Positions 51,084 to 57,089 of a stretch of 64,000 nt of DNA are shown here, one piece after another. The notes beneath the pieces were generated by a model that did no database searches, had not been told where the DNA came from, and saw nothing but the letters and a program-made list of their open reading frames with translations. The stretch's first letter is position 1, and each line of letters opens with the position of its first letter. The translations under genes were made by a program, and so were the position numbers. This DNA is from Jiangella muralis (GTDB lineage: Bacteria; Actinomycetota; Actinomycetes; Jiangellales; Jiangellaceae). The DNA is taken from contig NZ_KQ434754.1 of assembly GCF_001270745.1 (NCBI RefSeq), positions 170,322 to 234,321 on the forward strand, read 5' to 3'.

Positions 51084-51442
51084 GGAGCATCGTCGCAGGT
51101 CAGAGCGGGTGGGGAGGGAAAGGGAGCGGTCTGCGTGTTGGGGTTACCAAGGGTCCTGAACTTTTCGCCGGCCGCGGCCGCTCGGATCTGGTCGGCCTCG
51201 TCGCCTGTGATGTCGTCCGGCACCTTCAGGACCATCGACGGGACGTGGCTCCGGTCCATGACCGCGGGCACGAGCGCATCCATCATGCCGACGATCGCGT
51301 TCAGCCCGGCGAGCGTGTTCATTGGTGCGCTCTTCCGTCGTTGCCCGGTGACCGCGACGTCCACCTCGAGCCGAAGCACGCGGAGCCCACGGTCCAGCTC
51401 GGCGACGGACTGGATCAGCAGCTCGTGCGGCGTTGCGGTCAC
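51080..51442 (-). CDS. Terminase small-subunit-like protein
   Basis: A 120-residue helical protein (LIQSVAELDRGLRVLRLEVDVAVTGQRRKSAPMNTLAGLNAIVGMMDALV). Position between HNH nuclease and large terminase, and size, match small terminases of HNH-type cos phages, but no clear helix-turn-helix was seen. GTG start, coupled at both ends. Confidence 0.65.
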   Translation of the reverse strand: MTATPHELLIQSVAELDRGLRVLRLEVDVAVTGQRRKSAPMNTLAGLNAIVGMMDALVPAVMDRSHVPSMVLKVPDDITGDEADQIRAAAAGEKFRTLGNPNTQTAPFPSPPALTCDDAP

Positions 51443-51735
51443 CAGCGTCGTGTCCTCTCGGTGCGTTGGGTAGGTGCTCGCCGCCGTGCTGCTGCGAGCT
51501 GGCCGCCGAGCTTGCCGCCGGCCGCGGTGTTGCATCTGGGGTGGGCCGGGCCATGGTTGGCGGGGTCGTCCTTGGCTCCGCCGAGCGCCAGCTCGACGAT
51601 GTGGTCGACGTGCCACGCCTCGCGGTCGAGGTCGATGGCTCGGCCGCAGCGGGTGCAGGGCTGGACCTGGCCGCGTCTGCGGATGGCCGCGCGCGCCCGC
51701 GTGACGCGGCGCCCGGCCCAGCCCCGCTGCGTCAT
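51439..51735 (-). CDS. HNH endonuclease
   Basis: A 98-residue HNH nuclease. The CTRCGR zinc pair at residues 27-32 and WHVDHIVELALGGAKDDPANHGPAHPRCN form a complete beta-beta-alpha-metal site. HNH proteins beside terminase genes are needed for cos-site cleavage in HK97-type phages, so packaging by cohesive ends is inferred. GTGA overlap with the next gene. Confidence 0.92.
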   Translation of the reverse strand: MTQRGWAGRRVTRARAAIRRRGQVQPCTRCGRAIDLDREAWHVDHIVELALGGAKDDPANHGPAHPRCNTAAGGKLGGQLAAARRRAPTQRTERTRRW

Positions 51736-52136
51736 GCCGCCCGCCAGCCCCGGCCCTGGTGCGGGTGCTGGTCGAGGACCATCTGCGGGTGTGAGTCACC
51801 GTCACCGTGGTCGACCTTCACGGGCATGCCGAACTCGTCCCGCTGGTAGCGCTCGACCACGACGCCCGACGGTGTGACGCTCATCCGCGCCACGTCGTTG
51901 GGGTCGTGGCCGAGCCGACGAAGCACGGTCTGCGCGAGGTCGAGCGCGGGCACGCCCGAGTCGTTGGCCGGAGCGAGGTAGGCGCCGGCCGCGGCGAGGA
52001 TGATGGCGATGGCACCGGCGAGTGTGGGGTCGACGTCGACCTCGAACGCCGCGGCCACCTGGACGACGGCCGCGCCGGTGGCGCCGCCGAGCAGGGCGCC
52101 GAGCGCCTTGCGGATCTTCCGCAGCGCCGCGGTCAT
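51732..52136 (-). CDS. Holin-like membrane protein
   Basis: A 134-residue protein. After a basic start (MTAALRKIRKALGALLG) two hydrophobic segments lie at about 15-32 (GGATGAAVVQVAAAF) and 38-56 (LAGAIAIILAAAGAYLAP), followed by a long polar tail. This topology, and the place directly after the endolysin gene, indicate a holin. ATGA overlaps with the endolysin and the HNH gene. Confidence 0.7.
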   Translation of the reverse strand: MTAALRKIRKALGALLGGATGAAVVQVAAAFEVDVDPTLAGAIAIILAAAGAYLAPANDSGVPALDLAQTVLRRLGHDPNDVARMSVTPSGVVVERYQRDEFGMPVKVDHGDGDSHPQMVLDQHPHQGRGWRAA

Positions 52137-52879
52137 CGGGGCAGTCCCGGCACGCCGCCGCCGGACAGCTCAGCGTTGACGGCGGTGTGCTGCGCGCCGG
52201 TGATGACGCCGTTGTCGCGCAGCGCCTTCGACAGCGCCGAGACGCCCGCCGCCACCGAGTTCAGCTGCTTGGTCGCGTAGTCGGCCTTGTCCGCGGCGAC
52301 GTCGGCCTTGGCCATCGTCGTCACGAGGACGCCGAACGCGTCGGTGTTCGGGACCACGCCGTCGTTCTCGTAGCCCCACACGTCCTCTGGTGTCGCCATG
52401 TCGTCGTCTCCATCATCGTCGGGTGTGCCCGTGTCGGGCAGGTCCTCGTTCTGGTCGGCCTGGTACTGCTCCCACGTCTTGATCGGTCGCATCCAAGGCC
52501 CGTCGTCCGGGCCGTCGTTGGCCAGGCCGTTCTTGCGGTCGTAGTAGTCGGCGACCTGCGCACGGGCGCTCGGCGAGAGGTCCGAGCAGCCGATGGCGAT
52601 CGCGTGGATGTGTGGGTCGAACCCCTGCGCCTTGGTGCGGTACCAGGCGGCGAAGCCGACCGTCCGCAGCGCCAGCAGCAGCCGGCCGCGCTGCAGGGTG
52701 GTCAGGTGCCAGGTGCGCAGGTCGAGCGCGCCGCCGCCGGCGTGGGTGCCGGCGCTGGCGGTGCCGTCGCTGTAGGACCCCTGGACGACGATCGTCTGGA
52801 GGTCGGCGATGCGCTCGGCCGCGTCGAGCATGGTGCGGGTGCGGGCGTCTGTGCGTGCACCGGCAAGCCAGGTCGTCAT
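52133..52879 (-). CDS. Endolysin with M15-type zinc peptidase domain
   Basis: A 248-residue protein. Zinc ligands of the M15/LAS fold are His46 and Asp53 (SAGTHAGGGALDL) and His92 (DPHIHAIAIG). The domain (about 1-125) should cut peptidoglycan stem or cross-link peptides. An acidic linker and a helical tail (MAKADVAADKADYATKQLNSV) follow and may bind the wall or oligomerise. GGGGAGG precedes the ATG at 52879. No signal peptide, so export relies on the holin. Confidence 0.85.
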   Translation of the reverse strand: MTTWLAGARTDARTRTMLDAAERIADLQTIVVQGSYSDGTASAGTHAGGGALDLRTWHLTTLQRGRLLLALRTVGFAAWYRTKAQGFDPHIHAIAIGCSDLSPSARAQVADYYDRKNGLANDGPDDGPWMRPIKTWEQYQADQNEDLPDTGTPDDDGDDDMATPEDVWGYENDGVVPNTDAFGVLVTTMAKADVAADKADYATKQLNSVAAGVSALSKALRDNGVITGAQHTAVNAELSGGGVPGLPR

Positions 52880-52925
52880 CGTCGCCTCCCCTCGTGTCGA
52901 TGGGTGTAGCTCTGCATAGCTTGCC

Positions 52926-53579
52926 TCACTCGGTGGGTCGTGGGGTGCGGCGTGACCGTCGGCGGCGTCGTCGTGGCGGGGATGGCGGGGGCTCGACCCG
53001 AGTGCCGGGGTCCGCTGCGTGCTCGGGTCGGCTCGATCGGGGAGCGATCTGGTCGCCGGCCTTGCGGTCGGCGGCGCATCCACGGCACGGCAGCGGCAGC
53101 CAGTGCAGCTCGCAACGCTCGTGCGCGCGGTCTGGACCTTGGTCACCTGCTGTACCCCTGATCTCTGGTTCTTTACTTATGGTTCTGGGCCGCAAATTTG
53201 CGGCCATTGGGTCCGCATTCCTGCGGCTGTATTGCTGTGATGTAGCCGCAGATCTGCGGCCATTCGGGCGGTGCTGTAGCCGGTAGCGGTTGGTGCGTCT
53301 TCGCCCGACCCCACGGTCGACGATGACCAGGCCGGCCTCCTCGAGTTCGGCGACGGCACGGTCGACGGTGTCGGTCACGCAGCCCATGTCGCCGGCGAGG
53401 TGGGCTCGGGAGGTCCACGTGTCCGCACGTGAACCCTGGTGGACGTCGAGCAGCGCCCAGACCTGGATCGCGCGGGCGGACAGTCCCTCGCCGAGCAGGC
53501 TCGCGGGGATCTGCGCGAATCCGTTGAGGCATGGTGGGAGGGCCGACGGGTCGCCGGCCTGCCAGAGGGTGGGGTCCAA
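52926..53579 (-). CDS. Winged-helix replication-initiation-like protein
   Basis: A 217-residue protein. Residues about 20-105 are a winged helix (GLSARAIQVWALLDVHQGSRADTWTSRAHLAGDMGCVTDTVDRAVAELEEAGLVI), like phage or plasmid replication and helicase-loader proteins. The rest is a basic, low-complexity tail with CELHWLPLPCRGC, a possible zinc site. Three palindromes at 53188-53260 lie inside the gene, as origins do in lambda-like initiator genes. The start is uncertain: TTG at 53579 is the first in frame and has no good ribosome site. Confidence 0.65.
   Translation of the reverse strand: MDPTLWQAGDPSALPPCLNGFAQIPASLLGEGLSARAIQVWALLDVHQGSRADTWTSRAHLAGDMGCVTDTVDRAVAELEEAGLVIVDRGVGRRRTNRYRLQHRPNGRRSAATSQQYSRRNADPMAANLRPRTISKEPEIRGTAGDQGPDRAHERCELHWLPLPCRGCAADRKAGDQIAPRSSRPEHAADPGTRVEPPPSPPRRRRRRSRRTPRPTE
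53188..53260. repeat. Three related palindromes inside the replication-like gene (candidate origin or operators)
   Basis: GGCCGCAAATTTGCGGCC (53188-53205, perfect 18 bp), CCGCATTCCTGCGG (53213-53226) and GCCGCAGATCTGCGGC (53245-53260, perfect 16 bp) share CCGCA...TGCGG arms around a 4-6 base, AT-richer centre. Centres are 23 and 33 bp apart. The local sequence is the most AT-rich of the late region. Confidence 0.7.
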
Positions 53580-53603
53580 GCCGTCACGCGACAGGGTTGA
53601 GGG

Positions 53604-53822
53604 TCATGGTCGTGGCCTCTCGCGGGGATCGGGTCGTGCGGTCGTGATCGTGGGGCCGCCGGGCAGCTGGCGGCGCTGGACGTGCGGGCGGCAGATCGGG
53701 CACGGGATCGGGCGGCCGGTGTGGTCCTCGCCGGCCCAGCCGTCGAGGCAGTCGTGCCGCTCCGACGGCTCGGGCACGAGGTCCCCGTCCGGGCCGCGGC
53801 GCATGCCGTCCGTGCGGCTCAC
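53604..53822 (-). CDS. Small zinc-ribbon-like prophage protein
   Basis: A 72-residue protein. HDCLDGWAGEDHTGRPIPCPICRPH has the spacing of a small zinc-binding site (C-x-n-CPIC-x-x-H). GTG start overlaps the preceding stop. Function unknown. Confidence 0.6.
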   Translation of the reverse strand: MSRTDGMRRGPDGDLVPEPSERHDCLDGWAGEDHTGRPIPCPICRPHVQRRQLPGGPTITTARPDPRERPRP

Positions 53823-53998
53823 GGGTCGTCCTCGCAGTCCTCGCACACGATCCCGTTGGCGGGTGCGCCGCCGATCATCATCGGGCCGATGCCGCGGGCC
53901 GCCCGGGCGCCGCACTCGGCAACGTCGCGCTGGGCCTGCCGGTGCCACACCCCGTACACGTCGATGAACCAGCGCCGCTGGTGGGTGGTCGTCGTCAT
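53819..53998 (-). CDS. Small prophage protein with C-terminal CxxC
   Basis: A 59-residue protein (MTTTTHQRRWFIDVYGVWHRQAQ...) ending IVCEDCEDDP, a possible metal-binding pair. Supported by ATGA and GTGA overlaps with both neighbours. Family unknown. Confidence 0.6.
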   Translation of the reverse strand: MTTTTHQRRWFIDVYGVWHRQAQRDVAECGARAARGIGPMMIGGAPANGIVCEDCEDDP

Positions 53999-54504
53999 CG
54001 CGACTCCCGAGCGATCGCGTCATCGAGGATCGCCAGCACCGTGCGCCAGGCGGTGATGCGCTCGTCCCAGCCGGGCCGCTCGTGGTCGCCCTCGATGTAG
54101 CTCGGGTGCCAGCCGCCCGGGTCGGGCCACAGCTCGTGCGGCCGCATGCGGTCATTCCGCCCGCCGACGCCGTGCAGCGACTCCGACCACGCCCGCACCT
54201 CGAGCAGCCGGGCGTCGCCGCCGACGAGCGCGTCCAGCTCGCTCCACGTGAGCAGGTGCGCCGGCCGCGCGTACCAGCCACCCCACCCGCCGCGGTCCTC
54301 GAAGTAGAAGCCGGCCCGGCGCACGCTGTACGCCCACGGCCCGGACGCGCCGACCTTGATCTCGCCAGTGTCCGGGCGCCGCTCACCGAGCATGAGGTCC
54401 AGCGCGCGCGGGTGCGCGTCACGCAGGCACGCGAGCCCGTCGACGACGCGGCGCGTCTCGGAGGTCAGCACCTCGCCGAACAGGTCCAGCTGCACGGCCG
54501 TCAT
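53995..54504 (-). CDS. Early prophage protein of unknown function
   Basis: A 169-residue protein (MTAVQLDLFGEVLTSETRRVVDGLACLRDAHPRALDLML). The QLDLFGE opening resembles the clamp-binding peptide QxxLF, so it may bind the DNA polymerase sliding clamp. The rest is rich in Trp and Gly (FYFEDRGGWGGWYARPAHLLTWSELDALV) and is shared by actinophage early regions. ATG at 54504, coupled at both ends. Confidence 0.65.
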   Translation of the reverse strand: MTAVQLDLFGEVLTSETRRVVDGLACLRDAHPRALDLMLGERRPDTGEIKVGASGPWAYSVRRAGFYFEDRGGWGGWYARPAHLLTWSELDALVGGDARLLEVRAWSESLHGVGGRNDRMRPHELWPDPGGWHPSYIEGDHERPGWDERITAWRTVLAILDDAIARESR

Positions 54505-54686
54505 GGCGCGGTCCGGTACCGGCCTCGACCGGACCGCAGCGACGGCCGCCAGGACCGTCCCGCGACGCGACGTGCGGGTGCCGGCGGCCACGCAGGGGAC
54601 GCCGGCCGCACGAGTCGGGCCGCGCGGAAGGTGCCGAGGCTGATGACGATGGACAGGCCCCACACGGCGACGAACTCGCGGATCAC
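54501..54686 (-). CDS. Small membrane-anchored prophage protein
   Basis: A 61-residue protein with one N-terminal hydrophobic segment (FVAVWGLSIVISLGTF, residues about 5-20) and a strongly basic tail. GTG start overlaps the preceding stop by four bases; ATGA overlap with the next gene. Function unknown. Confidence 0.55.
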   Translation of the reverse strand: MIREFVAVWGLSIVISLGTFRAARLVRPASPAWPPAPARRVAGRSWRPSLRSGRGRYRTAP

Positions 54687-54907
54687 GACTCGATCACCTC
54701 CACCGTGCACCGCTCCGGCACCAGCAGGAACGGCCGCCCGTCCAGGACCACCCACGTCCGTGCGCGCTGATGCACGACCCGGACGAGGACGCCGGCGATC
54801 CGGGTGGGTCCGGTCGTCAGGTTGGGCGCATGCTGCTCGGTCACGATGACCCGCCGGCCGATGTCTTCACCGGACAGCGTCGCCACCGACCGCGCCGCCG
54901 CCGTCAC
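54683..54907 (-). CDS. Small early prophage protein
   Basis: A 74-residue beta-rich protein (SGEDIGRRVIVTEQHAPNLTTGPTRIAGVLVRVVHQRARTWVVLDGRPFLL). The pattern suggests a small barrel. Coupled at both ends by GTGA overlaps. Family unknown. Confidence 0.6.
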   Translation of the reverse strand: MTAAARSVATLSGEDIGRRVIVTEQHAPNLTTGPTRIAGVLVRVVHQRARTWVVLDGRPFLLVPERCTVEVIES

Positions 54908-55104
54908 CGTGCGCCGCCGTTGCGGAGCGCGAGGACCTGGGCCTCGCGGTAGCGGCGGTGCCCGCCCGGCGTGTAGACGGGGGTGAGCTTCCCGGCCTCG
55001 GCCCACCGGCTGACCGTCTTCACGTTCACCCGGAACAGCTCCGCGACCTCGAGCGGCAGAAGCAGCGGCTCGACGACGACGGGCCGGTCTCGGCGGCGGG
55101 TCAC
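54904..55104 (-). CDS. MerR/BldC-like helix-turn-helix protein (excisionase family)
   Basis: A 66-residue protein. LLLPLEVAELFRVNVKTVSRWAEAGKLTPVYTPGGHRRYREAQVLAL is a complete BldC/Xis-type winged helix. One of two such proteins in the prophage (see 56251-56454). It may be excisionase or an early transcription regulator. GTG start. Confidence 0.85.
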   Translation of the reverse strand: MTRRRDRPVVVEPLLLPLEVAELFRVNVKTVSRWAEAGKLTPVYTPGGHRRYREAQVLALRNGGAR

Positions 55105-55490
55105 TGCGTCACCACCGCAGGCCGGTTCGGAACCCAGCGGGCCGCCGTCGTCGACATGGCGGCGTCAGCCCGCCAGCCGCCGTCGCCGGCCAGCGCGAGC
55201 GCCTGGTCGACGGCGTGGTCGAACTCCTGCGTCGCGGCCGGCACCGTGTAGCCGGCGAGGCGGCGGTCCAGCTCGACCAGGTCGACCGCGGTCTCGACGG
55301 CGATCTGCAGCGCCGCGACAATGCCGCCATAGACGCCGCCCATGCGCAGCGCGGACGCCATCAGCCGGACCGCGGCCCGCTCGACCTCGGCCCGCTCGCG
55401 CAGCAGCTCCTCCCGCCGCGTCTTGCGCAGCAGCTCGTACACGTACTGGCCGCCGCTCAGCGGGGCGTCCGGTGCCATGGTGTCGGTCAT
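55101..55490 (-). CDS. Early prophage protein of unknown function
   Basis: A 129-residue helical protein (YELLRKTRREELLRERAEVERAAVRLMASALRMGGVYGGIVAALQIAVETAVDLVELDRRLA). ATG at 55490 is preceded by GGAG. It opens the coupled early operon running to 53604. The 135 bp upstream (55491-55625) hold no gene and may contain the early promoter. Confidence 0.65.
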   Translation of the reverse strand: MTDTMAPDAPLSGGQYVYELLRKTRREELLRERAEVERAAVRLMASALRMGGVYGGIVAALQIAVETAVDLVELDRRLAGYTVPAATQEFDHAVDQALALAGDGGWRADAAMSTTAARWVPNRPAVVTQ

Positions 55491-55625
55491 GGGATACTCC
55501 GATCTCTTGGTCAAGGCGGGTGCCGGCCATTCCGGGGATGGTCCGGTCGGCGCCCGCCGATCCACGTCTGGTGGTTCCCGGGTGGCGCCGGGGCAGGGAG
55601 TCACCGGCGCCACCCGGGCGCTCAG

Positions 55626-55820
55626 TCAGTCCTCCGTGTAGCCGTGCCGCTCGAGTGCAGCGCGGGCGCGGGCGGCCATGTTGGCGCGGTCGACGGCCTG
55701 GCCGCCGTCGTCGCGTGTCGCCTCACCGCGGCGCCGCGATCGTTCGGTACGCGCGACCCGCCGGTTCGCGGCTTCCTCGCGCTCGCGGGCCTGCCGCGCG
55801 ACTTCGCGGTCCTTGCTCAC
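55626..55820 (-). CDS. Small charged helical prophage protein
   Basis: A 64-residue, strongly charged helical protein (KDREVARQAREREEAANRRVARTERSRRRGEA). GTG start overlaps the preceding stop. Function unknown. Confidence 0.55.
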   Translation of the reverse strand: MSKDREVARQAREREEAANRRVARTERSRRRGEATRDDGGQAVDRANMAARARAALERHGYTED

Positions 55821-56254
55821 GGGATCACCGCCCCGGCGAACGCGAGAGCGGCGGAGACGTCGGATGCGTCCCACTCGCCGTCTCCATCGCGGTAGAACGG
55901 CTGCCGTTCGAGCCAGGCGAACCACTCGCTGGCCTTGCCGGTGTCGGTCGCCCGGGAGCCCGACCTGTTCAGCACGCCGGCCAGCTCGGTGCCCAGCTCG
56001 AACAGCAGCTCCGCCGCTCGCTCGTGCTGCTGGTCGACCCGCTCGGCCGCGACCTCCAGGTAGCCGTCGCGGTCGAGGTCGGCCACCTCGTCGATGACCT
56101 TCACCAGCCGCATCAACGCGGCGCGGGTCCGGCCGATCAGGTCGCCGCGCTCGCGCTCGGCGGCCTTGGCCGCGGTCCACTCGGGCGACGGGTTCGCCGG
56201 CGTGGGGTGCCGGCGGGTCGGGTACAGCCGCAGCGGCTCGCGCTGGGCCGTCAC
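55817..56254 (-). CDS. Early prophage protein of unknown function
   Basis: A 145-residue mostly helical protein (LIGRTRAALMRLVKVIDEVADLDRDGYLEVAAERVDQQHERAAELLFELGTELAGVL). GTG start at 56254 overlaps the stop of the helix-turn-helix gene. No family recognised. Confidence 0.6.
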   Translation of the reverse strand: MTAQREPLRLYPTRRHPTPANPSPEWTAAKAAERERGDLIGRTRAALMRLVKVIDEVADLDRDGYLEVAAERVDQQHERAAELLFELGTELAGVLNRSGSRATDTGKASEWFAWLERQPFYRDGDGEWDASDVSAALAFAGAVIP

Positions 56255-56454
56255 GGGTTGCTCGCCGCCGGCGTGAGGAGGGTCCGGACGTCACCGCGGC
56301 GGAATCGGCGATGCCCGGTCGGTGTGCGATCCGAGGTGATCTTGCCAGCGCGTTCCCAGCGCTTCAGCGTGTCCGGGTGCACGCCCAGCATCGAGGCCGC
56401 CTCGCCGACAGGGATCAGTTCCTCGTCTCCGTTCCACGCATGCTTGAGTTGCAT
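56251..56454 (-). CDS. MerR/BldC-like excisionase or Cro-like regulator
   Basis: A 67-residue protein: IPVGEAASMLGVHPDTLKRWERAGKITSDRTPTGHRRFRRGDVRTLL, a BldC/Xis-type helix-turn-helix. It is the first gene leftward from the switch region, divergent from the repressor, where Cro or Xis normally sits. Its start codon lies in the loop of a 16-bp inverted repeat. Confidence 0.85.
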   Translation of the reverse strand: MQLKHAWNGDEELIPVGEAASMLGVHPDTLKRWERAGKITSDRTPTGHRRFRRGDVRTLLTPAASNP

Positions 56455-56477
56455 GGCGCAGACTCAAGCATGCGTGG
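56434..56477. promoter_or_regulatory. 16-bp perfect inverted repeat over the start of the first early gene
   Basis: CCACGCATGCTTGAGT (56434-56449) and ACTCAAGCATGCGTGG (56462-56477) are exact reverse complements with a 12-bp loop that contains the ATG at 56454. Each arm also has an internal GCATGC palindrome. The right arm falls between a -35 TTGACA (56491-56486, leftward) and the expected -10. It could be a paired operator or an mRNA hairpin that hides the start codon. Confidence 0.7.
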
Positions 56478-56485
56478 CAAGACAA

Positions 56486-56554
56486 TGTCAACGATGTGAT
56501 TCGACGCCAGCGTGTCGCGCGCATCTTGCGCTGATTTGCATGGGGTGCCATGAT
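56486..56554. promoter_or_regulatory. Divergent switch promoters
   Basis: Leftward: -35 TTGACA at 56491-56486 with a weak TTGAGT -10 about 18 bp further left. Rightward: -35 TTGCGC (56526-56531), 17-bp spacer, -10 CATGAT (56549-56554); transcription would begin about at the ATG at 56561, giving a leaderless repressor mRNA, common for phage repressors. Confidence 0.5.
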
Positions 56555-56560
56555 GCGGTC

Positions 56561-56896
56561 ATGCAGAACATGACCGAGCAAGCCAGAGTGCGCATCCCAG
56601 AGTGGACGCTCGCCGACCGGCTCCGGAAGGTTCGGCTAACGACTGGCCTGCAGCAACGCGAGTTCGCGGAGCTGCTGCAAGTGACTGCCGGCAGTTACGG
56701 CGGGTGGGAGTCCGGAAACAGCAGGCCGCGCGATGTCGTGGCCTTGGCTCGTCGAGTCGAGCTGATTACCGGAGTGCCAGCGTCCTGGACGCTGGGCATT
56801 TACAACGAAAATCCCCAGCCAACTGGCCCGGCTGGGGATGAGGGTGACGATGCGTCGGTGGCGCGCCCGAAGGGATTCGAACCCCTAACCTTCTGA
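56561..56896 (+). CDS. XRE-family repressor whose 3' end is the attachment site
   Basis: A 111-residue protein with a C1-type domain: LADRLRKVRLTTGLQQREFAELLQVTAGSYGGWESGNSRPRDVVALARRVELITGV. It is divergent from the excisionase-like gene and probably keeps lysogeny. The last codons (ARPKGFEPLTF) and the stop lie in attR, that is in the tRNA-Arg 3' end, so the C-terminus differs between integrated and excised forms. The ATG at 56561 fits a leaderless transcript; ATG at 56570 is an alternative. Confidence 0.8.
   Translation: MQNMTEQARVRIPEWTLADRLRKVRLTTGLQQREFAELLQVTAGSYGGWESGNSRPRDVVALARRVELITGVPASWTLGIYNENPQPTGPAGDEGDDASVARPKGFEPLTF
56811..56839 (-). terminator. Prophage-supplied terminator for tRNA-Arg
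   Basis: ATCCCCAGCC (56811-56820) and GGCTGGGGAT (56830-56839) pair perfectly; on the minus strand the hairpin is followed by TTTTCG. It lies 22 bases past the tRNA 3' end and inside the repressor reading frame on the other strand. It stands in for the original terminator now at 34330-34350. Confidence 0.8.
56861..56895. repeat. attR: attR: attachment site in the tRNA-Arg 3' end
   Basis: Matches attL at 34 of 35 bases. It covers the acceptor stem and T-arm of the intact tRNA-Arg and the last codons of the repressor gene. Confidence 0.93.
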
Positions 56897-56934
56897 TCCG
56901 TAGTCAGATGCTCTATCCGTTGAGCTACGGGCGC
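56862..56934 (-). tRNA. tRNA-Arg (anticodon ACG)
   Basis: A 73-base cloverleaf without encoded CCA. Acceptor stem GCGCCCG/CGGGCGC, D-arm GCTCAACGGATAGAGC, anticodon loop CTACGGA between TCTGA and TCAGA with anticodon ACG, and T-arm with GGTTCGAATCC. It reads CGU and, after inosine modification, CGC and CGA codons. It is intact at the right end of the prophage. Confidence 0.96.
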
Positions 56935-57089
56935 TTGATCCGCGCGGAAGCGGACCGGTGACGAGTGTACCGGTCCGAAGGGCGAGGCCGAAATCGGATT
57001 CTGCCGCCGCCGGCGGACCGCTCGCGACCAGCGCGGACAGCACCTATAGCGTGTGACATGACACAACGACGACGAGAAGGTGACCGCCC

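Larger units (their letters stand above)
34359..56895. mobile_element. Compact HK97-type siphovirus prophage in tRNA-Arg(ACG)
   Basis: About 22.5 kb bounded by 35-bp direct repeats made from the tRNA-Arg 3' end. It contains integrase, repressors, excisionase-like genes, a replication-like gene, endolysin, holin-like protein, HNH nuclease, both terminases, portal, fused protease-capsid, connector, tail terminator, major tail protein, tape measure and tail tip genes. No morphogenetic gene is visibly broken, so it may be functional. A long-tailed siphovirus is indicated by the tape measure and major tail proteins and absence of sheath genes. It is small for an autonomous siphophage, though phages under 20 kb are known in actinobacteria. 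Confidence 0.93.

Noticed and set aside
51948-52136. Bacterial CRISPR or short-repeat array
   Set aside because: No regularly spaced 25-40-bp repeats with unique spacers exist anywhere in the window; the tandem arrays at 2591, 31951, 45819 and 60941 are contiguous repeats.
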